From positions 1,736,001 to 1,800,000 of the forward strand of contig LR590463.1 of assembly GCA_901472405.1 (NCBI GenBank): a stretch of 64,000 nucleotides of DNA, written 5' to 3'. Made by a program: the position numbers and the translations under genes. The DNA is from Serratia rubidaea (GTDB taxonomy: Bacteria > Pseudomonadota > Gammaproteobacteria > Enterobacterales > Enterobacteriaceae). The notes under the pieces were generated by a model. That model ran no database searches. It was not told the DNA's origin and saw only the letters and a list, made by a program, of their open reading frames with translations. Numbering within the stretch: position 1 is the first letter of the stretch; every line of letters starts with the position of its first letter. Below, in pieces: positions 52,789 through 61,316 of this stretch.

Positions 52789-53444
52789 TCAGTTGCTGCG
52801 GGCGAAGCCCAGAATGCTCAGCAGGCTGATAAACATGTTGTACAGCGAGACATACAGGCCGACGGTGGCGCGGATGTAGTTGGTTTCGCCGCCGTGGATA
52901 ATGTTGCTGGTTTCCCACAGGATGGCGCCGGCGGAGAACAGAATAAACAGCACGCTGATTGCCAGGTGCAGGGCAGGGATCTGCAGGAACAGGTTGGCGA
53001 TCACCGCCACCAGCAGCACCACAAAGCCCGCCATCATCATCCCGGACAGGAACGACATATCCTTACGGGTGGTCAGCACGTAGGCCGAGCAGCAGAAGAA
53101 CACCAGCGCGGTGCCGCCCAGCGCCAGCATAATCAGGTCGCCGGCGCCGGCATTCAGGAACGAGCTGAGGATCGGGCCCAGGGTATAGCCCATAAAGCCG
53201 GTCAGTGCGAAGGCGGCCAGGATACCCGCCGGGCTGTTGGCCAGCTTGTGGGTCAGGAACATCAGGCCGTAGAAACCGACCAGCATCAGCAGCAGCCCGG
53301 CGCCGGCAGCCCCAGCATGGTGCTGGCGGTAGCGGTCAGCGCGGAGAAGCCCAGCGTCAGGGAAAGCAGGAAATAGGTATTGCGCAGCACCTTGTGGGTG
53401 CTGAGCAGCGAATCGCGCGAGGATGAGACGACAGTGCGGTCCAT
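52789..53444 (-). CDS. yccA: Modulator of FtsH protease YccA (one -1 indel)
   Basis: Inner-membrane Bax inhibitor-1 family protein; substrate and modulator of FtsH in E. coli. The start [20 protein letters not shown] is E. coli-like. Seven hydrophobic helices are visible, including [20 protein letters not shown] and [20 protein letters not shown]. The frame breaks at 53296 to 53298; adding one base gives [19 protein letters not shown]. Repaired length is about 218 residues (219 in E. coli). The protein ends [12 protein letters not shown]. It is the last E. coli-syntenic protein gene before the tRNA. Confidence 0.94.
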
Positions 53445-53671
53445 AGAATGATCTCTCTTATCAGGTCATCACAAAATTAGTTACGATGATAGAGAGCGCA
53501 AGCGATTGATTAAAGTTTGTTTACCAATCTTTACCCTTAGTATCATTGGTGCAACGGCGTACGATTTGCTGCTTTATTCGGCGAGCGGCGCGAGCGTGCT
53601 GTTTTTTCACGCGGTTGAACGGCCGCAGCCTTTACAAGCCCACGCACTGTGTTTATAGTTCGCCTCATTAC

Positions 53672-53758
53672 GGAGGGTGGCCGAGTGGCTGAAGGCAACG
53701 GTCTTGAAAACCGTCGACGGGCAACCGTTCCAGAGTTCGAATCTCTGCTCCTCCGCCA
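53672..53758 (+). tRNA. serT: tRNA-Ser (anticodon TGA)
   Basis: Class II tRNA with a D-arm GGCCGAGTGGCTGAAGGC, anticodon stem-loop CGGTCTTGAAAACCG (anticodon TGA, serine UCA family), a long variable arm, T-arm GAGTTCGAATCTC and encoded CCA. Position after yccA matches E. coli serT. The 5' acceptor strand reads GGAGGG where CTCCTCC on the 3' side calls for a seven-base partner such as GGAGGAG or GGAGGGG; one base appears to be missing, so the gene is 87 rather than 88 bases. As the same error type occurs in many genes here, it is likely an assembly artefact. Confidence 0.93.
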
Positions 53759-53766
53759 TATTACAG

Positions 53767-53796
53767 ACCCGGGCTTAGCGATAAGCCGGGGTTTTT
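53767..53796 (+). terminator. Terminator after the serine tRNA
   Basis: Stem ACCC-G-GGCTTA / TAAGCC-G-GGGT with loop GCGA, followed by TTTTTC, nine bases past the CCA end. Confidence 0.75.
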
Positions 53797-54575
53797 CGTT
53801 ATGGGCCGCCGTGAGTCAGCAGAGCGTATCTGCGCGGCGGCGGCTGTTGCGTATCGCGTATTAATTTCTTCTCCCGCCGTCAGTTCCTCAACGTTGTAAC
53901 GCTTCCTTTGGCAAGCCGCCGTTTTCACCCGCCTGACGTTAACCGCGCCGAAATGGCATGTTTATTTCGAGCAGAGCCCAGCGTATCGCACGGCAATAAT
54001 AAGCCTGCTGTGTATCCAAAGTGATTAATCCTGTTAAATGACGCCGCACAACTCTCCGGTATTTAAATGCACGCCATTTCTTTTTGTTGATCGCGCACGG
54101 CTGAATAGCGACAGACGTCTCATTTTTAATAAAAAATAAACCTTAGGACATTTCTTTTTTATTAGGCGTATTTTGATCAATCTATGAGATTAGGATTCGC
54201 CGATCGTTTTATGTGCGCCCTTATCCCACAAGGCTTTGGTGGGTATTGTTAGGATTTTTCTTGTAAATCAACTCGATGCTTCCTTTTTTGTGATGGCAAA
54301 AAAGAAACATTTTGTTACATATAAAGATTTTCAATCATGCCATTAACGTTTTTAAACTCCCGCCATAGGTAATTATCTGAATTTTTATTTTTCAGAAAAA
54401 ACCTAGGATACCGTGTCATGTCGCTAATGGATAAAAGCGCTTGCTGTGACCCCGGTTATTTATTTACGTCGGAGGACGTAAACAGGGATGTGCCGTACTG
54501 GCAACTCAGCCTTTCTGTTTTTATTCATCAACGGCATTGAGCGTTTCTATTTATTGCATAGAACAGGGATAGCCA
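53797..54575 (+). other. AT-rich region upstream of the type VI secretion cluster
   Basis: About 780 bases without a credible gene between the tRNA and tssB. The part from roughly 54050 to 54420 is markedly AT-rich, with TTTTTATT and AAAAAAG tracts, unlike the rest of the window; such AT-rich DNA often binds H-NS. It probably holds the promoter of the tss operon. I found no direct repeat of the tRNA 3' end, integrase or sigma-54 element here. An inverted repeat near tssB is listed separately. Confidence 0.45.
54463..54482 (+). promoter_or_regulatory. Inverted repeat (possible operator) before tssB
   Basis: TTTACGTC GGAG GACGTAAA has perfect 8-base arms and a 4-base spacer, centred about 100 bases upstream of the tssB start. 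It has no T run, so a protein-binding site is likelier than a terminator. The binding protein is unknown. Confidence 0.4.
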
Positions 54576-55072
54576 ATGTCTAACTCATACCAGTCCGAGA
54601 TCCCAAGGCCCGCGTCAATATCAAGCTGGACCTGCATACCGGCGGCGCCCAGAAAAAAGTCGAACTGCCCCTCAAGCTGATGGTGGTGGGGGATTACAGC
54701 AACGGCAGTGAACAACGCCCGCTGTCCGAGCGCGAAAAGATCAACGTTAACAAAAACAATTTTGACAGCGTGCTGGCCGAATTCTCTCCGTCGGTCAACC
54801 TGGCGGTGGAAAACACCCTGGCCGGCGACGGCAGCGAGGAAAACGTCAGCCTGACGTTCCGCGAGATGAATGATTTCACCCCGGAACAGGTTGCCCGCCA
54901 GATCCCGCAGCTGAAAGCCATGCTGGCCATGCGCAACCTGCTGCGCGACCTGAAGGCCAACCTGCTGGACAACCAGACGTTCCGTAAAGAGCTGGAGAAA
55001 ATTCTGCTGGATCCCGCCCTGAGCGCTGAACTGCGCGATGAACTGTCCGCCCTGGCGCCGGCGCAGCCGTAA
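54576..55072 (+). CDS. tssB: Type VI sheath small subunit TssB (one -1 indel)
   Basis: Cytoplasmic small subunit of the contractile sheath (VipA family). AGGGA precedes the start MSNSYQSEIP; one A missing in 54605 to 54606 (AAA read as AA) breaks the frame, and repair gives KARVNIKLDLHTGGAQKKVE, then LPLKLMVVGDYSNGSEQRPL with the family marks INVNKNNFDSVL and the C-terminal RDLKANLLDNQTFRKELEKI. Repaired length is about 165 residues, as usual. tssC follows after 33 bases. Confidence 0.92.
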
Positions 55073-55105
55073 CGGCCGCGATATTTAACGGATTAACGAG
55101 AGAAA

Positions 55106-56653
55106 ATGCTGATGTCTGTAAAAAATGAGAATGCCGCCGGCGGTGAGAGTGTGGTGCTGGAACGTCCGCAGGCGGGCGGTGTGTATGCTTCCCTGTTTGA
55201 AAAAATCAACCTGAACCCGGTGGCGTCGCTGAGCGCGCTGGACAGCTGGCAGGATAACCAGACGATGTCCGACGCCACGGCGGACGAACGCGTCACCGCC
55301 GCGATGCAGATCTTCCTGGAGCGTCTGAAGCAGTCCGGCGACAAGGTGGAAAAACTCGACAAGACCCTGCTGGATCACCACATTGCCGAACTGGACCACC
55401 AGATCAGCCGCCAGCTGGACGCGGTGATGCACCACGAGGACTTCCAGCGCGTTGAATCCCTGTGGCGCGGCATGAAGTCGCTGGTGGACAAAACTGATTT
55501 CCGTCAGAACGTCAAAATCGAGCTGCTGGATCTGTCGAAGGACGACCTGCGGCAGGATTTTGAAGACGCGCCGGAAATCGTGCAAAGCGGCCTCTACCTG
55601 CAGACCTACGTTGCCGAATACGACACCCCGGGCGGCGAGCCGATCGGCGCGCTGATCTCCGCCTATGAGTTCGACGCCTCCGCGCAGGATATCGCGCTGC
55701 TGCGCAATATTTCCAAGGTGTCCGCCGCGGCGCACATGCCGTTTATCGGCTCCGCCGGGCCGAAGTTTTTCCTGAAAGACAACATGGAAGACGTCGCCGC
55801 CATTAAGGATATCGGCAACTACTTTGACCGCGCCGAATACCTCAAATGGAAAGCCTTCCGCGAAACCGATGACGCCCGCTATATCGGCCTGGTGATGCCG
55901 CGCGTGCTGGGCCGCCTGCCGTATGGCCCGGACACCGTGCCGGTGCGCAGCTTTAACTATGTGGAAGAGGTCAAAGGCCCGGACCACGATAAATACCTGT
56001 GGACCAACGCCTCCTTCGCGTTCGCCGCCAATATGGTGCGCAGCTTTATCAACAACGGCTGGTGCGTGCAGATCCGCGGCCCGCAGGCGGGCGGCGCGGT
56101 GCAGGACCTGCCGATCCATCTCTACGATCTCGGCACCGGCAACCAGGTGAAAATCCCGTCGGAAGTGATGATCCCGGAAACCCGTGAGTTTGAGTTCGCC
56201 AACCTGGGCTTTATCCCGCTGTCGTACTACAAAAACCGCGACTATGCGTGCTTCTTCTCCGCCAACTCCGCCCAGAAGCCGGCGCTGTACGACACCGCGG
56301 ACGCTACCGCCAACAGCCGCATCAACGCACGTCTGCCGTATATCTTCCTGCTGTCGCGCATCGCGCACTACCTGAAGCTGATCCAGCGCGAAAACATCGG
56401 CACCACCAAGGATCGCCGCCTGCTGGAGCTGGAGCTGAACACCTGGGTACGCAGCCTGGTGACCGAAATGACCGACCCGGGCGACGAGCTGCAGGCCTCG
56501 CACCCGCTGCGCGACGCCAGGGTGGCGGTGGAAGATATCGAAGACAACCCGGGCTTCTTCCGCGTGAAGCTGTATGCGGTGCCGCACTTCCAGGTGGAAG
56601 GGATGGACGTCAACCTGTCGCTGGTATCCCAGATGCCGAAGGCGAAAGCATAA
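55106..56653 (+). CDS. tssC: Type VI sheath large subunit TssC
   Basis: Cytoplasmic large subunit of the contractile sheath (VipB family) that assembles with TssB around the Hcp tube and is disassembled by ClpV in complete systems. It has 515 residues. Family motifs include LDHHIAELDHQISRQLDAVM, RGMKSLVDKTDFRQNVKIEL and AYLPYGPDT-like GRLPYGPDTVPV. MLMSVKNE gives two possible ATG starts, two codons apart, after GAGAGAAA. The segment is GC-rich like the chromosome. No indel is seen. Confidence 0.95.
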   Translation: MLMSVKNENAAGGESVVLERPQAGGVYASLFEKINLNPVASLSALDSWQDNQTMSDATADERVTAAMQIFLERLKQSGDKVEKLDKTLLDHHIAELDHQISRQLDAVMHHEDFQRVESLWRGMKSLVDKTDFRQNVKIELLDLSKDDLRQDFEDAPEIVQSGLYLQTYVAEYDTPGGEPIGALISAYEFDASAQDIALLRNISKVSAAAHMPFIGSAGPKFFLKDNMEDVAAIKDIGNYFDRAEYLKWKAFRETDDARYIGLVMPRVLGRLPYGPDTVPVRSFNYVEEVKGPDHDKYLWTNASFAFAANMVRSFINNGWCVQIRGPQAGGAVQDLPIHLYDLGTGNQVKIPSEVMIPETREFEFANLGFIPLSYYKNRDYACFFSANSAQKPALYDTADATANSRINARLPYIFLLSRIAHYLKLIQRENIGTTKDRRLLELELNTWVRSLVTEMTDPGDELQASHPLRDARVAVEDIEDNPGFFRVKLYAVPHFQVEGMDVNLSLVSQMPKAKA

Positions 56654-56668
56654 GGCGGGTTATCGGGG

Positions 56669-58017
56669 ATGAAAATCTATCGTCCGTTGTGGACTGACGG
56701 GGCCGTGCTGGCCCCACAGCAGTTCCAGCAGCAGTCTGAATGGAAGCATTTTCCAGGGCGGGAGTCTCTTCCCTCAACTCACCTTTCCCGTGGGGAGTTG
56801 AGCGTGTTGAACTGGATAATCAACATCTGGCGTCGGGGCGCATTCAGGCACAGTTTCTGCGTCTGTGGCTGCCCGACGGTACGCTGGTTGACACGCAGAA
56901 CAGCGATTTGCCGCCTGAGCCGCGTGAAATCCCGTCCCCCGTCAGGGGAAGCACTGAGCGGCTGACGGTCTTTCTGGCTCTGCCGGTGATGCAGCCGGGC
57001 ATCGTTAACGTTCAGACCGATACCGTGCGGGCCGAGCGCCCGCTGCGTTATCGTGAAGAGTGGGCGGTGGTTCCGGATGCGTTTGGCAAGGAAGAAGAAT
57101 CGATGGCGGTGGCTAGGTTTAATCTTGCTTTCCGTTTTGACACTGAGAGCAACGATGCCTGGCAGACCTGTGCGGTAGCCCGTTTGCTACCGGACGGAAA
57201 CGCAGGCTGGCGTCAGGATCCGGACTTTATCCCGCCCATGGCGCTATTTTCGGCAAGCGGCCTGTTGCACGAACGTCTGGTGCTGCTAAATCGTCAGTTG
57301 CGTTCTCGTCGTCAGCGCCTGATGGCGATGCGTCGCGAAAGTAATGACCGCATGGCGGACTTCGCGGTTGCCGACGTCTCGTTGTTCTGGTTGCTGAACG
57401 CGCTGAATACTCATGCTCGTGTGCTAACCGAGTTTGAACGTTTCCCGGCCCGTCATCCTGAGCAGGTATGGGCGGAGCTGGCACGGCTGGCAGGCAGTAT
57501 GCTGACGTTTTCACTGGATCGCGATCTGGACGCTATTCCGGGCTATGACCATCAGGCCCCGGAAAACACCTTCCCGCCGCTATTTGAGCTTATTAGTGAG
57601 CTGCTTGAAGCCAGCCTGCCGTCCCGCGTTATTGCCGTGGAGATGACTCGCCAGGACGAGCAGACCTGGAAAGCGGTATTGCACGATATTCGTCTGCGTG
57701 AAGAAGCCGATTTCTACCTGTCTGTCCGTTCAAATCTGCCGGCCTGGCAAGTGGCTGAGAAGTTTGCCGATATGGCCCTGGCCGGAACTCCGGATGATGT
57801 AGGTCAGATTTCCGGCGTAGCAATGGAAGGCATTGGACTAATCCCTCTCAGCCGTGTCCCTGCGGCATTGCCGGTGCGTCTGGAAAATCAGTACTTCGTG
57901 CTGGATATGGAGAGCCGTGCAGCGCATGACATGCTGGAGCAGGGGGTATGCCTGTTCTACGTGCCGTCATTGTTGGGCGAGCTTGAACTTGAACTGTTTG
58001 CGGTACTGCGCTCATGA
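56669..58017 (+). CDS. tssK: Type VI baseplate adaptor TssK (one -1 indel)
   Basis: TssK trimers link the baseplate to the TssJLM membrane complex. The start MKIYRPLWTDGAVLAPQQFQ is family-like. The frame breaks at 56742 to 56743; adding one G gives QSEWEAFSRAGVSSLNSPFP and continues with WGVERVELDNQHLASGRIQA to the end. Repaired length is about 449 residues, in the family range. It is 15 bases after tssC, and its last codons overlap the tssL start by four bases. Confidence 0.92.
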
Positions 58018-58733
58018 GAAAGGATATCGATATTGACAGCCTGATGGCGGATACCTGGCTTACCGTGGCGCAGCTGCGTCACGGCGCCAAGGCGCCGAAC
58101 GGGCAGGCGCTGTATAAAAATTGCTGTGCACAGGTGGAAAGCGTGCGTGAAGCGCTGGAACGAGCCGGTTATGACAGTGAGAGCATCACACATATTTCTT
58201 ATGCGCAGTGTGCTCTGCTGGATGAAGCGGTGATGAACCGTAAGCCCGTGTCTGCAGATGAATACGTGAATTCGCCGGACTCTGAATCTGAGGCTCTACA
58301 GAAAACCGACATGGACGAAGGCATCAAAGCCTGGCGTGCCGCACCGCTGCAGGCCCGTTACTTTGGCTCGCTGCGTGCAGGTGGTGCATTGTATGACCGC
58401 ATCGCGGAAGTGCTGCGTCAGCCGTCTCCGGTTCCTGCGGTGCTGACCTGCTACCAGCGTGTTCTTGCATTGGGATTTCAGGGGCAGTTTAGCCTCTCCG
58501 GCGTCGGACAATCGCAGCGAGACGAAGTAATTGCCGCCCTGAACGAGCGTGTCCCACGACTGGAGACGGGGAGCGATCTGGTTGTACAGAAAACAGGTAA
58601 GCGGCGCTACAACATTCTGCGTTCAGTGTGGTTCTGGATCGTTATGGCCGTGGTGTTCACGGCGCTGGTTTGGACAGGTGGCCACCTGTGGTTGCAACAC
58701 CTTCTGCACCAGCAATTACCGGAGCTGCGCTGA
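58014..58733 (+). CDS. tssL: Type VI inner-membrane protein TssL (DotU family)
   Basis: Inner-membrane anchor of the TssJLM complex, with a cytoplasmic helical domain that contacts the baseplate. It has 239 residues. The DotU pattern is visible (SYAQCALLDEAVMNR, a family-typical helix) and a single C-terminal hydrophobic segment (SVWFWIVMAVVFTALVWTGG, about residues 203 to 222) anchors it. The peptidoglycan-binding extension found in some TssL is absent and is supplied by the next gene. It overlaps tssK and tagL. Confidence 0.92.
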   Translation: MRKDIDIDSLMADTWLTVAQLRHGAKAPNGQALYKNCCAQVESVREALERAGYDSESITHISYAQCALLDEAVMNRKPVSADEYVNSPDSESEALQKTDMDEGIKAWRAAPLQARYFGSLRAGGALYDRIAEVLRQPSPVPAVLTCYQRVLALGFQGQFSLSGVGQSQRDEVIAALNERVPRLETGSDLVVQKTGKRRYNILRSVWFWIVMAVVFTALVWTGGHLWLQHLLHQQLPELR

Positions 58734-60430
58734 TGCGAAAGTCTGCGCTGATATGGGCTGCATTACCGGTGCTGATTTGTCTGGCGGCTGCGCTCTGGGT
58801 TATGTGGGGATTTCTGAATGTCTCCGTGCTGGTTAAAAGCGTGCTGACGTTGGCTGGCTTCATGGTGGCGCTGCTGCTGATGCATCGCCGCTATCGCCGT
58901 CAGCAGCCTGTTGGCCAGCATGTTGATGAGGATGGTTACCCGCCAGCTGGTTTTACCGGCCCAGTTTTACTGGTATGCGGCGATATCAACGATCGCCTGT
59001 TTGCGGATGGTGGATGTCGCACCACGGCGCAGGGCTGCTATCTGAAAGTGGGGTCAACGGATCGGTTAAGCAAATTTGCTGACCGCTTGCTGGTGCGTGA
59101 ACCTCGCATGGCCGGACAACTGGTCGTCATGTTCCGCTGTCTGCCGGACTTGCACGAAGATGAAGGGCTGTTGCGTGCTTCTCTGAAGGTGCTGCGCCAA
59201 CAGGTGAAGCAGATGAAGAATCTTTCCGGCTATTTGCCTCCTGTCGTGCTGGCTGGAGAGTTTTCCGGGCCGGAAACGCCGTGGATTATGATTCGGGGCA
59301 AAACGCCGTTGGTCTGCCCGACGGATGAGCCTGCGCTGACGCTGGAGGAGTGGCGTGCCCTGCCTGAAAACGTAACGCGTTTACCATATCTGTCCCATGC
59401 AATGAACCTGCTGCAGCAGGTGGTGATGGAGGAACTGAAGAAAGCAGACCGTCTGTATCCGGCCGTCTCGCCGTTTGCGGTGGTTGTTCGTAGCGGCGCA
59501 GTTCGAACTCAGACGGAAGCCGTCTGGCCGCAGTGGCTGTTCCGCCATTCGACATTGTTACCTCCGACAGCGACCGCAACGTATCCGGCGCAGTGGCATT
59601 TTGCCGACCCGGTACTGCCGGTGCTTGCTCCTTATGCCATGCCGCTTCAGGGCGGAAAAACCGGGCGTTGGGTGGTGATCTCCCTATTGCTTTGCATCAT
59701 CAGCGCGCTGGGCTTGTCCGTACTGCACAACCAGTCTCTTATCGGGCGGATTGCCTCCGATCTGCAGCGTTGGTACGCCATTCCGATGACGCTCTACGCG
59801 CCGAAAGCGCAGTCCCTGCATGCCCTGCAACAGGATGCCTTGCTGTTGGAACGCTGGCAGCGCCAGGGCGAGCCGCAGCGTTACGGCCTGGGGCTTTATC
59901 CGGGCGAGCGGTTGTGGCTGAGCGTACAGCAGGCGATTGATACTTATATTCCACCGCCGCCGCCACCGCCGCCAGAAGTCAAACCGCAGGCGCCGGCGCC
60001 GAAAATTGTCCGCCTCGACAGCATGTCGCTGTTTGACTCCGGCAAGGCGGAGCTGAAAGCCGGCTCGACCAAAATGCTGGTCAATTCGCTGGTGGGCATC
60101 AAGGCCAAACCGGGCTGGCTGATTGTGGTCAGCGGCCATACCGACAACACCGGCAAGGCGCAGCTGAATCAGCGGCTGTCGCTGCAGCGCGCCGAGGCGG
60201 TACGCAACTGGATGCGCGATACCGGCGACGTGCCGGAAAGCTGTTTTGCGGTGCAGGGCTACGGCGCAAGCCGCCCTGTCGCCGACAACGATACGTCGGA
60301 AGGCCGTGCGCTTAACCGACGCGTCGAAATCAGTCTGGTACCGCAGGCGGACGCCTGCCGGCTGCCGGACGCAACCCCGCCGTCATCATTGGAAGGTGAC
60401 GGCGTTGATAACAACGAGTGGAGAAAATGA
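58733..60430 (+). CDS. tagL: Type VI peptidoglycan-anchoring protein TagL (OmpA-like C-terminus)
   Basis: Matches the TagL layout known from enteroaggregative E. coli: three membrane segments and a periplasmic OmpA/Pal-type domain that ties the secretion complex to the cell wall. Of 565 residues, two hydrophobic segments lie at about 5 to 24 and 29 to 47, a third at about 309 to 328 (GRWVVISLLLCIISALGLSV), then a proline run (PPPPPPPP) and the OmpA domain with SGHTDNTGKAQLNQRLSLQR and NRRVEISLV. Start ATG overlaps the tssL stop; the frame is open further up but that is within tssL. Base composition shifts near the proline run (see findings). Confidence 0.85.
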   Translation: MRKSALIWAALPVLICLAAALWVMWGFLNVSVLVKSVLTLAGFMVALLLMHRRYRRQQPVGQHVDEDGYPPAGFTGPVLLVCGDINDRLFADGGCRTTAQGCYLKVGSTDRLSKFADRLLVREPRMAGQLVVMFRCLPDLHEDEGLLRASLKVLRQQVKQMKNLSGYLPPVVLAGEFSGPETPWIMIRGKTPLVCPTDEPALTLEEWRALPENVTRLPYLSHAMNLLQQVVMEELKKADRLYPAVSPFAVVVRSGAVRTQTEAVWPQWLFRHSTLLPPTATATYPAQWHFADPVLPVLAPYAMPLQGGKTGRWVVISLLLCIISALGLSVLHNQSLIGRIASDLQRWYAIPMTLYAPKAQSLHALQQDALLLERWQRQGEPQRYGLGLYPGERLWLSVQQAIDTYIPPPPPPPPEVKPQAPAPKIVRLDSMSLFDSGKAELKAGSTKMLVNSLVGIKAKPGWLIVVSGHTDNTGKAQLNQRLSLQRAEAVRNWMRDTGDVPESCFAVQGYGASRPVADNDTSEGRALNRRVEISLVPQADACRLPDATPPSSLEGDGVDNNEWRK

Positions 60431-60431
60431 A

Positions 60432-60923
60432 ATGGCAATTCCTGTTTATCTTTGGCTGAAAGACGACGGCGGCGCGGACATCAAAGGGTCGGTGGACGTT
60501 CAGGATCGCGACGGCAGCATCGAAGTGGTGGCGCAGGAACATAACCTGTACATCCCGACCGATAACAACACCGGCAAGTTGACCGGCACCCGTATCCATA
60601 CGCCGTTCCTGTTTACCAAGGAGATCGATGCCTCCAGCCCGTACCTGTACAAGGCGGTCACCACCGGCCAGACCCTGAAGTCGGCGGAGTTCAAATGGTA
60701 CCGCATTAACGATGCCGGTCAGGAAGTGGAGTACTTCAACACCAAACTGGAGAACGTGAAGGTGGTGAAAGTGAATCCGCTGATGCACGACATCAAGGAT
60801 CCGTCGTTTGAAAAGCATAACCACCTCGAGCAGATCGAGCTGCGTTACGAAAAAATCACCTGGACCTACAAAGACGGCAACATCATTCATTCCGACTCTT
60901 GGAACGAACGCGCTACTGCGTAA
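60432..60923 (+). CDS. hcp: Type VI tube protein Hcp
   Basis: Hexameric ring protein that stacks into the inner tube, secreted and a carrier of small effectors. It has 163 residues starting MAIPVYLWLKDDGGADIKGS, GGAGA before the ATG. Hcp1-family motifs include VAQEHNLYIPTDNNTGKLTG, GQTLKSAEFKWYRI, and the C-terminal EKITWTYKDGNIIHSDSWNE. It is one base from the tagL stop. A strong terminator follows. Confidence 0.97.
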   Translation: MAIPVYLWLKDDGGADIKGSVDVQDRDGSIEVVAQEHNLYIPTDNNTGKLTGTRIHTPFLFTKEIDASSPYLYKAVTTGQTLKSAEFKWYRINDAGQEVEYFNTKLENVKVVKVNPLMHDIKDPSFEKHNHLEQIELRYEKITWTYKDGNIIHSDSWNERATA

Positions 60924-60990
60924 TGCCCCGTCATACTTCGCGCCGCAGATACGTTGGCTGCGACACGAATGATTGAGGCTAACAACCTGT

Positions 60991-61018
60991 GCGGACAGGT
61001 CCCCTGTCCGCTTTTTTT
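60991..61018 (+). terminator. Terminator after hcp
   Basis: Perfect stem GCGGACAG / CTGTCCGC with a 5-base loop, followed by seven T. It would let hcp be made in excess over the genes beyond it. Confidence 0.9.
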
Positions 61019-61143
61019 CCTGAGCATCCGGCATCCGGGTGTTCAGCAAAGAGATCACAATCCGGCAATCTGACCTGATGCGCTTTGGTACACAGTGATG
61101 GGCGGTAGCGTGCCCGGGAGAACCGATTAATCAAGAGAGAATT

Positions 61144-61263
61144 ATGGAAAATTCAGCTGTCCTGTTACGCCGCCTTAATCCTTCAATACGGTCGACCTGC
61201 TTACAGCCACTTACCCTGGGATGGAGTGAAGAAGGGATTGCGCTGATGTTTGGGGACAGATAA
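61144..61263 (+). pseudogene. clpV: Probable clpV (tssH) remnant with large internal deletion
   Basis: A 39-codon open frame after AAGAGAGAA. Its first 13 residues MENSAVLLRRLNP resemble the start of ClpV AAA+ ATPases of enterobacterial type VI systems, and its last residues LTLGWSEEGIALMFGDR resemble ClpV C-termini. Everything between, normally about 850 residues including both ATPase modules, is missing, so it cannot disassemble sheaths. The join is in frame and a GTCGAC hexamer lies at 61191 to 61196, at the apparent junction. clpV is expected between hcp and vgrG in this kind of cluster. Recognition is from memory of homologues, so it remains probable. Confidence 0.55.
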
Positions 61264-61316
61264 GAAATAAAGAGTCTACACATTAAAAATGTGTGTTTAA
61301 AAAGGGAAATTAAAAA

